A DNA stretch of 64,000 nt. It comes from Tritrichomonas musculus (taxonomy: Eukaryota > Parabasalia > Tritrichomonadida > Tritrichomonadidae). Positions 35,836 through 46,249 of the stretch are shown in pieces. Location of the stretch: the NCBI GenBank assembly GCA_039105265.1, contig JAPFFF010000004.1, positions 3,534,001 to 3,598,000 on the forward strand. Reading direction: 5' to 3'. Position 1 is the stretch's first letter, and every line of letters begins with the position of its first letter. The position numbers and the translations under genes are program-made. Below the pieces are notes generated by a model. That model was not told the origin of the DNA, searched no databases, and saw only the letters and a list, made by a program, of their open reading frames with translations.

Positions 35836-36531
35836 TTATCTTGGATATTCGAGATTCATTTCACCGAGTCTATAAGTAACATAATCTCTGAGAGCATAAA
35901 GAGTGTTAACGTTTAGATCATTGACGTCAATTTCTGAGTTTGCTGACTGTATTTTACAGTCTGGTTGGAAATATTGAACAATTCTTGCCATTTTCCTAGA
36001 ATCACATGGGTTCTTTAAATATAAGGACATTCTAATAAATACATTGAGTTCTTCTTCACTAAAAGGTTTAAGCTTATCATTTTCGTTTCTATCGGGAAAC
36101 ATTCCAATTGCTCCAACAAATGGTGGGATTTTTTCAAATAAATGCTCAAGTTTTGTCTTGAAATCGAAAACAACTCGAGTCCATTTTGCTAAACGGGTAA
36201 TTTTTATTCGCAGATATTCTTTATCGTAGTGGATATGAAGTTGGTTGGCTAAAATCCCAATATATGAAGATTTTTGGTAAAACTTTTCAGCATTGTTCCA
36301 AACATAGTTCATGTCTTTGTCCCATTGAGAAACTCCAGGGTAATCACCATTTAACAATCGTTTGTTGATTGTTTTGAGATCGATTGGGTGCTTTATAACT
36401 TGAAAATAGTTTGGTACATTATCTTTGACGGGATCGACCGGATCAAGAAAAACTTTTGCGCATGGAAGCTTCATTAGTTTATCCATGATGTCAATACATA
36501 TTGCTCTGGTCTTCTTTGCCATTCTAGACAT
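35836..36531 (-). CDS. Bromodomain plus ET-domain protein (BET-like)
   Basis: 231 aa. Residues ~15-105 are a bromodomain: FLDPVDPVKDNVPNYFQVIKHPIDLKTINKRL and YVWNNAEKFYQKSSYI supply the ZA-loop Pro/Tyr motif, the PIDL helix start and the Asn position of the acetyl-lysine pocket (N in WNNAEKF region). Residues ~155-225 (FSEEELNVFIRMSLYLK ... SEIDVNDLNVNTLYALRDYV) resemble the extra-terminal (ET) domain of BET proteins. So it is a minimal BET-type reader with one bromodomain, recognising acetylated histones and recruiting partners via ET. Short for the family, which usually has two bromodomains and long linkers; single-bromodomain forms are known in protists and plants. No nuclear signal seen beyond a basic N-terminus (SRMAKKTR). 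Confidence 0.75.
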   Translation of the reverse strand: MSRMAKKTRAICIDIMDKLMKLPCAKVFLDPVDPVKDNVPNYFQVIKHPIDLKTINKRLLNGDYPGVSQWDKDMNYVWNNAEKFYQKSSYIGILANQLHIHYDKEYLRIKITRLAKWTRVVFDFKTKLEHLFEKIPPFVGAIGMFPDRNENDKLKPFSEEELNVFIRMSLYLKNPCDSRKMARIVQYFQPDCKIQSANSEIDVNDLNVNTLYALRDYVTYRLGEMNLEYPR

Positions 36532-36986
36532 TGTTAACTTGCCAAAATCTATATATAAATAATTTCACAAAAAAATTGAATCAAAATCAAAAAATTAAAA
36601 TCAGATTTATAAAGTTTTGCTTTAAGAAAATGTATATTATATAATGACATATGACTAAATTAAATCATTTTTATATATTTACAAAAGCAGGGAATCCAAA
36701 ATTCCAATTTCAATTTATAATTTTTATCATCAAAATATGAAAATATTGATATTAATGAGATCTTTAATCAAAATACAACAACATGGTTTGATTGATCAAA
36801 TAGTTTATAATGTTTTTATTTCAAAAAGAAAATCGAAGTTTACAAAACTAGCCGTTTATAAAATTATTTTTAAGGCCAAAAAAAGGCTAAATTTCGAGAA
36901 AATCAAAAATACGTTATACTGATATATTATGATTTTTAACGTATTCCACTCAATTAATAAACATTTTTATTTTATAGACAGCTATA
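36532..36986. other. Divergent intergenic spacer
   Basis: 455 bp between divergent genes, so it must hold two promoters. AT-rich; no clear initiator motif or repeat. A 60-codon frame within it (36737-36922) is low complexity and not believed. Confidence 0.55.
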
Positions 36987-37565
36987 ATGTTCCGTGATCG
37001 ATATCAAGCAGGTTTCTTGAACCTTTTCTATTCCGTTGGCTCAAAGCCGTTGAGCATCTGGGAATCGCATGTTGAGAATGGCTACATTAAACGAATCACA
37101 GATCAAGACATTCGAAGTTGCGTTGTTGAAATTGTGAGTACAAACGTTAATAACACTTATGTTACATGCCCAAAGAATCCTAAAGACGAACTTGCAATTA
37201 AACTTCCATTCCTTGTTCTTGTTCTTAAGTATCTAAAGAAGTATTTTACCTTCGAAATCCAAGTACTCGATGATATGAACATGAGAAGACGTTTCCGTGC
37301 TTCAAATTATCAGTCAAAAACAAGAGTTAAGCCTTTTGTTTGTACACTTCCAATGAGGCTTGATCCAGGATGGAACCAGATTCAATTCAACTTGTCCGAT
37401 TTCACAAGACGTGCTTACGGAACTAACTACATTGAAACAATTCGTGTTAGCGTATTCGCAAATTGCAGAATTAGGAGAATCTATTTTAGTGATAGACTTT
37501 ATACTGAAGATGAAGTGCCACCTGAATACAGGCTCATCCCAACGAAGGAAAATGAAGAGGAGTAA
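36987..37565 (+). CDS. CFAP20/Bug22 homologue, flagellar doublet protein
   Basis: 192 aa, the same length as human CFAP20 (193). Nearly the whole sequence follows the family: [99 protein letters not shown] and [26 protein letters not shown]20 is an inner-junction protein that joins A and B tubules of axonemal doublets and affects tubulin modification and beating. Its presence shows the host builds motile flagella. The gene is less AT-biased than its surroundings, as conserved highly expressed genes tend to be. Start fixed by family length. Confidence 0.93.
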   Translation: MFRDRYQAGFLNLFYSVGSKPLSIWESHVENGYIKRITDQDIRSCVVEIVSTNVNNTYVTCPKNPKDELAIKLPFLVLVLKYLKKYFTFEIQVLDDMNMRRRFRASNYQSKTRVKPFVCTLPMRLDPGWNQIQFNLSDFTRRAYGTNYIETIRVSVFANCRIRRIYFSDRLYTEDEVPPEYRLIPTKENEEE

Positions 37566-38236
37566 AGTAACTCCCTCTTTTATGTTTATTATTTTGACAT
37601 TATCGTCAACTCATTCATTATTTTTTTTTGGGAAATAAAAATTTTGATAATATTTGATAAAATTTTTTACTTTGCTTTACCATCGTAAATTATTTCTTTA
37701 AAATAAATTTTGTGTCAATAACGAAATTAGGCATTAGAATAAGGTTAAACTACCAAATAAATTAGTCCATATTCTTTTTATTAGTTCCTTACATTATATG
37801 AATTAATGCAAATCACATTATGCGATGAGAAGGATCATGAATAAAAATATTTCATTTTTTAAAAGATTTATATAAAAATAAAGTATTGTTTGGTTAACAT
37901 TATATATGCAATAATCAAGATATGAAACTATAAAATGATCGAATATAATAAAAAAGCTTTAATTTTTAAATAGATTCAAAATATACTTTATAAATATTAA
38001 ACAAATTAAATAACAAAACTAAAACAATTCTCCCCTACTGATTACACTTTTCAGAAATGAAATATTACTTAAAAAAGGATTCGTGTGAATGATATTAAAG
38101 TTTTGGATTATTCACGGCTTTACTACATATATACCAAAATTTGTATAATAAACTACATCTGATATACTTAAAAATGTTAAAATCGGTATTATTTATAATC
38201 TATTAAAAAAAATCTATTCTGTGAAAACATTAAGAT
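37566..38236. other. Convergent intergenic spacer
   Basis: 670 bp between convergent genes. AT-rich throughout; no gene, repeat or RNA recognised. Confidence 0.6.
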
Positions 38237-39340
38237 TCAAAATCGCACTTCGTTATTCAAAACATTTTCTTTTTTGAACTCAATATCATCATTATTATCC
38301 TCATCAAAGCATAAAAATGATGAAAATTTTGGACTTAAAATTTGAATGAATTTAATTTGATTTGGAAGATTTGGCAGGTCTTTTGCTAAAACAACTGTTT
38401 CGTTATCAAAAGCTTGGTTCATATAAAGTGATACAGTATCTTTTGCAGAGATTCTGACAAATTTGACGGATTGATTCACTTTTTGAGATAATTGAGATAT
38501 GTTAGGACAATGTGATAGAATTTTTTTTAAATTTTTTTTATTTTTTGCTTCAAAAACTGTTTGGTTCCATGTTTCTCGATTAGGATATGAAAAGAAAGAA
38601 AAAGGATTTTTAAACACATGAACCTTTTCTTTGTGATATTTAAGAAATTCGTAGAGTGATAATACAAACGGCTTCATTTTAGATTCAGCTTGGCTATAAA
38701 ATGAATATTTGCTGTCAACAATTAGTTTTACTAATGCGCGAGAGAAAATTACTCCTGACTCTAAGATAATAGATTTGTTGTTAAAGTTTCCTAATAATAT
38801 ATTTTCTGCCATTGGATTAAATTCACTTTCTAAATAATCAAGTAAATTAAGAAGTTTGTTTTCAGAAAAGTATAATTCATTCGTCGAAATAAGTAGCCAA
38901 GGCGCATAATCAAAGTGGTAGAAGTGAGATAGCATTTCATCAACTCGGCATGAAACAGCAATATGAAGAGCTTGATCACCAATGCAATTATGCGTATATA
39001 TTCCTTTATATCCAGATTCTAAAGCAATTAAAGAATTTGAATATTGAATGGCATTAATTTTTGAATCAGGTGAAAAACTTTTTAGTGTAATTGGCTTTAT
39101 ATAAAAGAGGCTATTGAACCATTGATAACGATAAACAAAAATTGATAAAACAATTTTAAAATGGTCTAAGATCGGGTAAAATTCAAAGGTCAAATTACTT
39201 TTCGTAGAATGCATATCTTGGATGAAAATTTGTGTAAATAAGAAAACAACTCTACAAAGTAAAAAAATAATCCAAAAAAAGAATAGAAAATAATATACAT
39301 AATTTAGTTTTCCTTCTTTTCTTCTTTGAATAGTTTCCAT
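38237..39340 (-). CDS. Type II membrane protein, GT31-like glycosyltransferase candidate
   Basis: 367 aa. A short basic N-terminus (METIQRRKEGK) precedes one membrane helix (about 14-38), the layout of Golgi glycosyltransferases. The lumenal part has the order of the fringe/beta-1,3-galactosyltransferase family (GT31): YAPWLLISTNELYFSENKLLNLLDYL where the DDD metal-binding stretch normally lies, then ENILLGN, then a motif IILESGVIFSRALVKLIVDS corresponding to the conserved 'GGaG.vlSr' segment. The acidic DDD/DxD is replaced by STNE, so metal binding and activity are uncertain. No substrate can be inferred. A dispensable role or a non-catalytic chaperone-like role, as known for Cosmc, is possible. 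By-eye assignment; moderate confidence. Confidence 0.45.
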   Translation of the reverse strand: METIQRRKEGKLNYVYYFLFFFWIIFLLCRVVFLFTQIFIQDMHSTKSNLTFEFYPILDHFKIVLSIFVYRYQWFNSLFYIKPITLKSFSPDSKINAIQYSNSLIALESGYKGIYTHNCIGDQALHIAVSCRVDEMLSHFYHFDYAPWLLISTNELYFSENKLLNLLDYLESEFNPMAENILLGNFNNKSIILESGVIFSRALVKLIVDSKYSFYSQAESKMKPFVLSLYEFLKYHKEKVHVFKNPFSFFSYPNRETWNQTVFEAKNKKNLKKILSHCPNISQLSQKVNQSVKFVRISAKDTVSLYMNQAFDNETVVLAKDLPNLPNQIKFIQILSPKFSSFLCFDEDNNDDIEFKKENVLNNEVRF

Positions 39341-39466
39341 GTTTAACCTGTGCTAGCGGAAGTTGTCTTTGATTTTTGCTGAAATACTTATCAAGAAATT
39401 GATTTTTAAAATTGTAAATAAATTCAAAAAGTTATAAAATGAAAAAAATAAACGTTATGTTTTACA

Positions 39467-41419
39467 ATGAATGAATTGACTTCAATAAATGATGAATATA
39501 TTATTGATGAGTATAAACCAAAAATTGATCCTACACTTAGTGAAATTCAAGAATGTTGTAAGCTACTTGGGATAAATAAAGTATCAGATCCAGATTTAGA
39601 ATATATTGCAATTGAGTTATTGCGTGCTCCAATGCCTAAAGGCTGGAAATTTTATAGAAATAAAACAAATCCATCGTCATATTTTTTTTACAATCCAGTA
39701 ACAAAAACTATTCAAATGCAACATCCTTTATATCAAAATTATCTTGAATTATATAATTCGGAAAAACAAAAAAAAACTGATAGTTATAATCTCAATTCTA
39801 ACTGTGAATCAGAAGAAGTTATTGATAACGACAAAGAAATTGAAAAATTAAAACAATCTCATGCACAGAAAATCAATGAATTAAAAAAACAACAGAAAAA
39901 TGAATTAGATAATTTAATAGCAGAGTTAGATTCTAACAATTCCAAAAAATTAAAAAAGTGCGTTTCTGCACGTGACAAATACCAATTGGCTCTTCAAAAG
40001 TATGTTGACTATTCACAAAATAATAGAATAATGATGGATAACCAAATTTCTGATGCTGAAAAAGAGCACTCGCAGAGATTAGCTGAATTGAAAAAAAAGA
40101 ATGAAGCAGAAATCAAAGAAATAAAAGAAAAACACAATAAACTTAAAAAAGAGGCGGAAACAGATTTAAAAAGATTTCAAAAAGGCATTGAAAAGAAAAA
40201 GGAAGAGGAAATGAAAAATTTTGAAAAGAAACTTGATGAAGACAAAATTTCACTTGTTCACAAAAAATTTAAAAGGAAATTTAAATTTTTTTCATCGAAG
40301 CCAATTTTTATAAAACCAAGTCGACAAATAATAAAATTAAAAAAGTCAAAACCTTTTTCATTAGACATTGTTGATGAAGAGCCAGAATCAGAATCGGAAT
40401 CAGAGCGAGTTTCTTCAAAACGTGATCAAGGGCAATCACGACGATCTAATTCAGATGCTTCATCAGCTGTTTCAAAAACAGAAATTCCACCTTTTTCATT
40501 TAATTTCAATCAATATACACCAAAAAAGTCAGCAGCAGATAAAATTAATGACAACAATCAAAATTTCAATAATAACAATAATAATTGCAATTTCAATCGT
40601 AATAGCAACATGAACAATTTTGAAAACACTTTTATTGACATTAATATTGACAGTGACAATAGCAGTGAAACAAGCAGCACAGAAGTTCAACCTTTATATT
40701 CACCAAAAAATAAAATTTGGCTTATTAAAGAGTCAAATAAAATTGAACTTCAAATGGGCAAAACAGCGTCAAATTTAAAAGAATCACTTGGATCCACATA
40801 TAATGCAATTAACTCAGAATATAGCGTTATTAAAGAAACTCTTGATAAACAATCAATGGACCTCAACAAGAAAAGTATTGAATATCAACAAAAAGCACTT
40901 GAAATCAATAAAGGATTAAACTCAGCAATAAATGAAATTCATAACATGCACAGAATGGCTTTGAATACAATCAGCTCATTGCAAAGTTCGTTATCTCCAC
41001 GAATTTTATATCCAGCTTTTCCACAGACATCATTAACTCCACAACCACGGAGGTCACATTTTATGCCTGGCACTTTTGACTCAGAAGACGAAATTGTTAA
41101 TAAAAACAAAAATAGAATTAGGAATAGAAATAAAAACCGAAATAAAATGGATGAAATTGATGATGGATATGAATATGATTATGTCTATGAAAAAAATAAA
41201 CCGAAAAAACGCCGTCCTGAATATGAAGATGAATATTCAAGTTTAGATACAAGTAAAGATTTTACAGAATTTGAAGAACCAGATGAAACAGATAATCTCA
41301 AAAATACAACAGGATTTCGTAAATTGAAAAAGTTTACAGACGCATTTAATAGCGCTAAGAAAGCACAGGTTAAAATTAATAATAACTTTAAACGAGCTAA
41401 GCAGCAGTTATATGAATAA
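39467..41419 (+). CDS. CEP164-like protein: N-terminal WW module plus coiled coils
   Basis: 650 aa. The first 90 residues match the N-terminus of CEP164: an acidic DEYIIDEYKPKIDPTLSEIQE segment, a helix (LGINKVSDPDLEYIAIELLRAPMP) and a WW-like motif (PKGWKFYRNKTNPSSYFFYNPVTKT, then HPLYQNY). In animals this module binds tau-tubulin kinase 2 at the distal appendages of basal bodies and starts cilium formation. Residues ~125-270 are a charged coiled coil, the middle is Asn/Ser-rich, and a second helical stretch lies near 430-500. The basic/acidic C-terminus includes repeated RNRNKNRNK and EYEDEYSS text. Fits a flagellated host with basal bodies and the nearby CFAP20. Other WW coiled-coil proteins are the alternative. 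Confidence 0.65.
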   Translation: MNELTSINDEYIIDEYKPKIDPTLSEIQECCKLLGINKVSDPDLEYIAIELLRAPMPKGWKFYRNKTNPSSYFFYNPVTKTIQMQHPLYQNYLELYNSEKQKKTDSYNLNSNCESEEVIDNDKEIEKLKQSHAQKINELKKQQKNELDNLIAELDSNNSKKLKKCVSARDKYQLALQKYVDYSQNNRIMMDNQISDAEKEHSQRLAELKKKNEAEIKEIKEKHNKLKKEAETDLKRFQKGIEKKKEEEMKNFEKKLDEDKISLVHKKFKRKFKFFSSKPIFIKPSRQIIKLKKSKPFSLDIVDEEPESESESERVSSKRDQGQSRRSNSDASSAVSKTEIPPFSFNFNQYTPKKSAADKINDNNQNFNNNNNNCNFNRNSNMNNFENTFIDINIDSDNSSETSSTEVQPLYSPKNKIWLIKESNKIELQMGKTASNLKESLGSTYNAINSEYSVIKETLDKQSMDLNKKSIEYQQKALEINKGLNSAINEIHNMHRMALNTISSLQSSLSPRILYPAFPQTSLTPQPRRSHFMPGTFDSEDEIVNKNKNRIRNRNKNRNKMDEIDDGYEYDYVYEKNKPKKRRPEYEDEYSSLDTSKDFTEFEEPDETDNLKNTTGFRKLKKFTDAFNSAKKAQVKINNNFKRAKQQLYE

Positions 41420-41857
41420 TTTGTTATTTAAAAGATTTTGTTTCGATACTTTTTTTTTTACTAATATAGAACAATCTCTTTTTTTTATTTCCTAAATAAC
41501 AAAAAAACATAAATGAATCCATAAAGAGAACATTAGACTTATCTATCTTTGCCTGATAAACGCATTATGATAGTTGAAATAATTGTTTAAAAAACATCGT
41601 AAATTTGGTAAAAATTTAATCATTGGCAATGAATATGAATATGAAATATTATGTTGGATGATTTGTCAATAATTTTTACTTCACCATGGAAGAAATTTCA
41701 GTTCAGAAAGACATAAATTTTCGGTTTATGAACCATTGATGTCTATAAAAATGAAATATATCAATAATTCAAATTCAAAGAAATAGTATTTATAACCAGA
41801 TATTTGTGAATGATTTGTGTTAAAAAAAATCTATAAAAATTGTTCAAATAAACAAGA
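41420..41857. other. Convergent intergenic spacer
   Basis: 440 bp between convergent genes, AT-rich, nothing recognised. Confidence 0.6.
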
Positions 41858-42439
41858 TTAACAGCATTTAGAATTTTTATCACCTTTTCCCTTTTCAACA
41901 GGAACTGGAGCTGGTGTAGCTTTGATCAAATCTGCTCTTTTGCTATTTTCAAGTGCGATATAATTCAATATTTCAGTAACGCTTTGCCCAGTAAGTGCGG
42001 AAGAAAAGAATATTTGGAGATTATGCTCATTAGCATACATTCTTGCTATTTCATCAGTAATTACTTTATGGTCAGAGTCATATTTGTTTCCTACAAGGAC
42101 GATGCCGATATTTGGATCAGAATGAGCTTCTATTTCATCAAGCCAGCTATTGAGATCATCAAAAGACTTTTTATCATCCATTGAAAAAACAAGGATTGCA
42201 AAGACAGCACCCTTGAAATAAATTGGAATAATGTTTCGGTACATTTCTTGTCCGGCTGTATCCCAAATTTGAAGGGGATAAGTGTTGGCTTTGATTGTAA
42301 CTTCGACTTGTGTAACTCCTGCACCAATAGTTGGGGCTGTTTCTTCTAAAAATTGTCCGGTCTTCATTCGATATATCAGAGAAGTCTTTCCAACACCTGA
42401 ATTACCAAGGGTTATAACACGTGGTGCAATTTCAGTCAT
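41858..42439 (-). CDS. Rab-family small GTPase
   Basis: 193 aa with all G-boxes: GNSGVGKTS (P-loop, 12-20), TIGAG (switch I, effector Thr), WDTAGQE (switch II), NKYD (guanine specificity) and SSALTG (G5). The C-terminus ends CC, the geranylgeranylation signal of Rabs. Switch regions (VFSMDDKKSFDDLNSWLDEI) are of Rab type rather than Ras or Rho, nearest by eye to the Rab5/22 group. Role: membrane traffic between endocytic compartments, cycling between membrane and cytosol. All catalytic residues including the switch II Gln are present, so it should hydrolyse GTP. Trichomonads carry hundreds of Rabs, so a specific subfamily is not assigned. Confidence 0.9.
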   Translation of the reverse strand: MTEIAPRVITLGNSGVGKTSLIYRMKTGQFLEETAPTIGAGVTQVEVTIKANTYPLQIWDTAGQEMYRNIIPIYFKGAVFAILVFSMDDKKSFDDLNSWLDEIEAHSDPNIGIVLVGNKYDSDHKVITDEIARMYANEHNLQIFFSSALTGQSVTEILNYIALENSKRADLIKATPAPVPVEKGKGDKNSKCC

Positions 42440-42806
42440 TTCCGAATTTTAGATATAGCTCTTTTTCAAACTTTTCAAACTTTTCATATATTTATTTGTT
42501 CAAGGCAATTGAAAAAATTGAATATATTCTTTTTTTTTTTTCTTATGAAAAAATAAATCAAGTCGTTTATCAAAAATTGCAAATTACTTATATTCTCAAA
42601 CTAAAAAATAATCTATTTAAGCCAATAAGAAAATCAAAGATTATTCATTCAATCAACTTTTTGAATTTTTAAGATATTAATAAAAAATTGAATTTCGCTT
42701 TGAATTTTTTATTTCAAATTGCATAATGATAAAACGATTAAATAATACAACATAAGTTTATTTAATATTTGTTAATGACATTATAATATAAATGTAACAA
42801 TTAGAT
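42440..42806. other. Intergenic spacer
   Basis: 367 bp, AT-rich; no coding or regulatory feature recognised apart from a T-rich tract near 42530. Confidence 0.55.
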
Positions 42807-45800
42807 TTATTCATTATCATCTTCTTCGAATTCTGCTTCTTCTTCTTCTTCGTCAGCTTCTTCTACTTCTACTTCGTCATCTTCGTCATCTTCAACAGCT
42901 TCCTCTATATCAACTCTAGTTCGTTTGGTTGGCGATTTTTCACCTAATTCCTTTTCTTTATCGTCGTTGTCCTCATTATTAGATTCATCAACAAAGTCAG
43001 CATCTTCTTCTTCATCCTCTTCTTCATCTCTTCCCATAATCATATTAATTAACTCGTTTACAGAAGCTTCTGGAGGAGGATCATTACCAGTTTGTCTCTT
43101 CCACAAATAATTAAATAATTCTTCCAAAGGTTCTTTCAAATTATCTGTCAATTCAACTTGAGCACCACGTGCTAATGCATCAATTGCACGTTCCATCAGA
43201 TCATTCTTAATTTTATCACCCTTTTGAACGAGAACTTTTAATAATTCTTTGATATATTTAGCAAAGACATCTAAACGATCTATTCCATAAATAATTCTGT
43301 TCTTTGATAAAACTTTAGATGCTTTACGATCAAGTTTCATTGAAGGATTAAATAATCCAAACAATTTCTGATAATTACCAGAAGCAGCTGCACTATCAAC
43401 GAAAAGCTGCAAAACATCATGACGAACCGATGTAATATCATCTGGTTTTGCCATTAAAAATGGCGGTTTGAAGTCAAAATGGAAGAAGCTTGTTATATTA
43501 ACTGAATTTGGTCGAACTAATTTAGAGATAACATCATTAGCTTCTTTTGGAGGCAACATTTTTGCCAATCCAATGAACGGATAAGGAGAAAGAATTCTTG
43601 ATTTACAATATTGTGATATAATTTCTTGATATTTTTTCTTTTCTTGAAAAACATCTGCTGCAATGCATAAAAGATACAAAGCATACGATAAATGTTCAGA
43701 ATTGAACTTCGATTTTAATTGGAAAGAAGCAGCAGCAGCTTCCTTTGCTCTTTCCCTTTGTCCTGTTGAGAGCATCAATCTGATCGTCCAATATAATTTT
43801 CGTGCTTCTTTCTTAGGCTTCTCAAAAACTGGCAAATTGACAAGCATTTTAATGGTTCCATTTATATCATCACCTAATAAAGCATGCGCAATGGCATTCA
43901 TCAGCATCAGTGAAGGCGAACTGTCATCACAGCTCAAAAGTTGAATTGCTTCATTTAACGTGTTTTTATTCGGATCTGGAGCTGAAATGAATGATCGTAT
44001 TAAAACTTTGCCTAAAGCGACTCGACTTTCTGGCGTATTTTCAGGATCATGACGAAGTAAATCTTCAAGAACAGATTGAGGCGTGTAACCTTCAGGTAAT
44101 TCACTTTTTGATAGTTGCGATTCTTTCTTTTTAATAACACGATACATTTGCCAACCATTGAATCTAGAAATGCAATTACAATCACCTTTTGAATGTTTCC
44201 ATATTGCTAAATATGTAACAAATAAATGTTGCTGAATACTGCTTTTGGAATCATATCTGAAAACATGGTCAACAAAAGGTTGAACATATTTGGAACATCT
44301 GAATTTTAATGTTGAATGATGATTAATATTGCAAATTGGAACATCACCGAAATAACATGTAAATGCTGACGTCAAATCATTTTCAAATTCATCTGAACGC
44401 GGTAAAAGTGAGTCCATCAAATACTCAAGGAACTTTCCATTATTATTACAACATACTGAATATTTACCTAACACTTTGTGAACTTTGACAAGCATCCTGG
44501 GGCGATCTTCATAATTGATCGAACTTCGAGCTATTGCTAATGCACATGAAAAAATTAGATTTTTATCAGCTCCAATTTCATTTAAGGTATTAAATGATTT
44601 ATTAAGCCTTTCGATTGAATCCTTTTCAAGTGGCTCAGTAATTTTATTGAAAATTTGTGAGAGACCATCAATTTCAGATTGATTTTTGGCAATCAGATTT
44701 GGGAGAAGTTTTAAGAAACTAGGAAAAACTGCAATCATTGAATTGTTATCGAGCTGCATAAATAATTTAATAATATTTGTCAATGACAAGAAGCTAAGCA
44801 ATTCATTTTCAAATAAACTTATAGGGTCAACATCAGTTGCAGAACGGGTAGAAATCATTTTCAGAATTCTAATTTGCTCCTTCTTTTTCTCAAGAAGCTC
44901 CTTATTAATAACAATTCCAGCATGAGTAAGACACAAATCTTTGTCAAGATTTTTTTCGCAAGCACTCAACTGGCTTTCAATAATGGAATAATCTAAATTT
45001 CTTCTGATAGATTCTTGTAAGGTTGCAAAAGAAAACCTAAGTAATGCGTTTTGCGAATGAAGATTAGCAGAATCAATATCTCGAAGAAAAACGTTGCATT
45101 TATTTGGTTGAACTTCGGAAGCAAGCTCTGCTAGAAATAATTTAGTTGGAGGAACCAAATCATTGAAACAATATTTTAGAGCAATGTCAATTAATAATAT
45201 TGCAATATCTTTTGGAACACTGTCATTCTTAAAAGGAAATTCAGCAATTTCATTGATTGTCGTGGCGCATAATGAAATTACTGGCTCACTGAAAAGCCAA
45301 GTTGATTCAGTATGCTTTACAATTAATTTTTGGAAAAAATCGATGAGAGTTATGCCTCCTAATGTTTTAACACCTTGCTTCGAAACTGAACTCACTGGTT
45401 GATGGCGGATATGCATTGGATGACCGAGATCATAATTTGGAGCTTTGGATTGAGTAATCTGTGCTTGCTCAAAAACAATTTCAAGAATATGGTATGGGCA
45501 TTTGGAAACAGCTTCATTCAATAATCGAAGGTATGCTGTCCAACAGGGCGTTTGAAGTTTATAACCTGAAAATTTTGGCTGTTCATCAGGTATTACGAAA
45601 TTTGGAAGTTGAGGAACTTCAATGTTTATTTCCATTTGTGGTCTTAATTTCCTAATTCGTGAATTAGCGGCTCTAAATAGGTTTGCATTATTAGTTTTTT
45701 GAGCGCAAATTGCAAGTTGCGTCCAAATATCAGCCCTGCTTTCGTCTGTTTTCAATGATCGAATGAGATAAGTGATTGCTTCAGAATATTCTTGTCGATT

Positions 45801-46028
45801 AATCAAACATTTGGCAATTTCGCGTTCACATTGAAATTTAACAACTTTTGCATGTTCGGTGTCTTGTATTTCACTCATAATTTGTTTCAGCGCATTTTCT
45901 GTTTCAAAGCTTGGAAAACAGCTCATCGCCTTAGTAAACCTATTCGATAACGCAACAAGGCTTTTGTTTTGAGCTGCAACGCGAAGTTCTGTCATTTCTC
46001 CCTCAGCATTGAAGCCACGAACATTCAT
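42807..46028 (-). CDS. TPR-type protein with acidic tail, HIR3/CABIN1-like candidate
   Basis: 1073 aa. The N-terminus has TPR-like helices (ECEREIAKCLINRQEYSEAITYLIRSLKTDESRADIWTQLAICAQKT, around residues 65-115) resembling the start of CABIN1/HIR3. A long helical-repeat body follows, with no enzymatic motif. The last ~95 residues are extremely acidic (runs of E and D with a KSPTKRTR patch), typical of histone chaperones and other chromatin proteins. In the HIR/HIRA complex, HIR3/CABIN1 supports replication-independent histone H3-H4 deposition. The identification rests on the TPR opening, overall size and acidic tail and is tentative. CTR9 of the PAF1 complex was the other candidate but its many regular TPRs are not evident here. 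Start fits the first ATG. Confidence 0.4.
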   Translation of the reverse strand: MNVRGFNAEGEMTELRVAAQNKSLVALSNRFTKAMSCFPSFETENALKQIMSEIQDTEHAKVVKFQCEREIAKCLINRQEYSEAITYLIRSLKTDESRADIWTQLAICAQKTNNANLFRAANSRIRKLRPQMEINIEVPQLPNFVIPDEQPKFSGYKLQTPCWTAYLRLLNEAVSKCPYHILEIVFEQAQITQSKAPNYDLGHPMHIRHQPVSSVSKQGVKTLGGITLIDFFQKLIVKHTESTWLFSEPVISLCATTINEIAEFPFKNDSVPKDIAILLIDIALKYCFNDLVPPTKLFLAELASEVQPNKCNVFLRDIDSANLHSQNALLRFSFATLQESIRRNLDYSIIESQLSACEKNLDKDLCLTHAGIVINKELLEKKKEQIRILKMISTRSATDVDPISLFENELLSFLSLTNIIKLFMQLDNNSMIAVFPSFLKLLPNLIAKNQSEIDGLSQIFNKITEPLEKDSIERLNKSFNTLNEIGADKNLIFSCALAIARSSINYEDRPRMLVKVHKVLGKYSVCCNNNGKFLEYLMDSLLPRSDEFENDLTSAFTCYFGDVPICNINHHSTLKFRCSKYVQPFVDHVFRYDSKSSIQQHLFVTYLAIWKHSKGDCNCISRFNGWQMYRVIKKKESQLSKSELPEGYTPQSVLEDLLRHDPENTPESRVALGKVLIRSFISAPDPNKNTLNEAIQLLSCDDSSPSLMLMNAIAHALLGDDINGTIKMLVNLPVFEKPKKEARKLYWTIRLMLSTGQRERAKEAAAASFQLKSKFNSEHLSYALYLLCIAADVFQEKKKYQEIISQYCKSRILSPYPFIGLAKMLPPKEANDVISKLVRPNSVNITSFFHFDFKPPFLMAKPDDITSVRHDVLQLFVDSAAASGNYQKLFGLFNPSMKLDRKASKVLSKNRIIYGIDRLDVFAKYIKELLKVLVQKGDKIKNDLMERAIDALARGAQVELTDNLKEPLEELFNYLWKRQTGNDPPPEASVNELINMIMGRDEEEDEEEDADFVDESNNEDNDDKEKELGEKSPTKRTRVDIEEAVEDDEDDEVEVEEADEEEEEAEFEEDDNE

Positions 46029-46249
46029 TTTCTAGTAGTTTTCCAAGAATTTTTTTCAGAAAAAAATTGAAAAAATATTTTTAAACGGCTATTTCAATCA
46101 TGCCTAATGAACCAGAGAGAGAAAAAAAAATATTTTTTTAATGTTCTGATATTAAATGGTTGATAATTAAAATAGGAATAAAATCAATACTTTAAAAATT
46201 GCTCAATAATACATTTTTACTAATAAATGACAAATTGAATTATAAAGAT

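Noticed and set aside
36737-36922. 60-codon plus-strand frame before CFAP20
   Set aside because: Lys/Ile-rich chance frame in a divergent promoter; no family or initiator.
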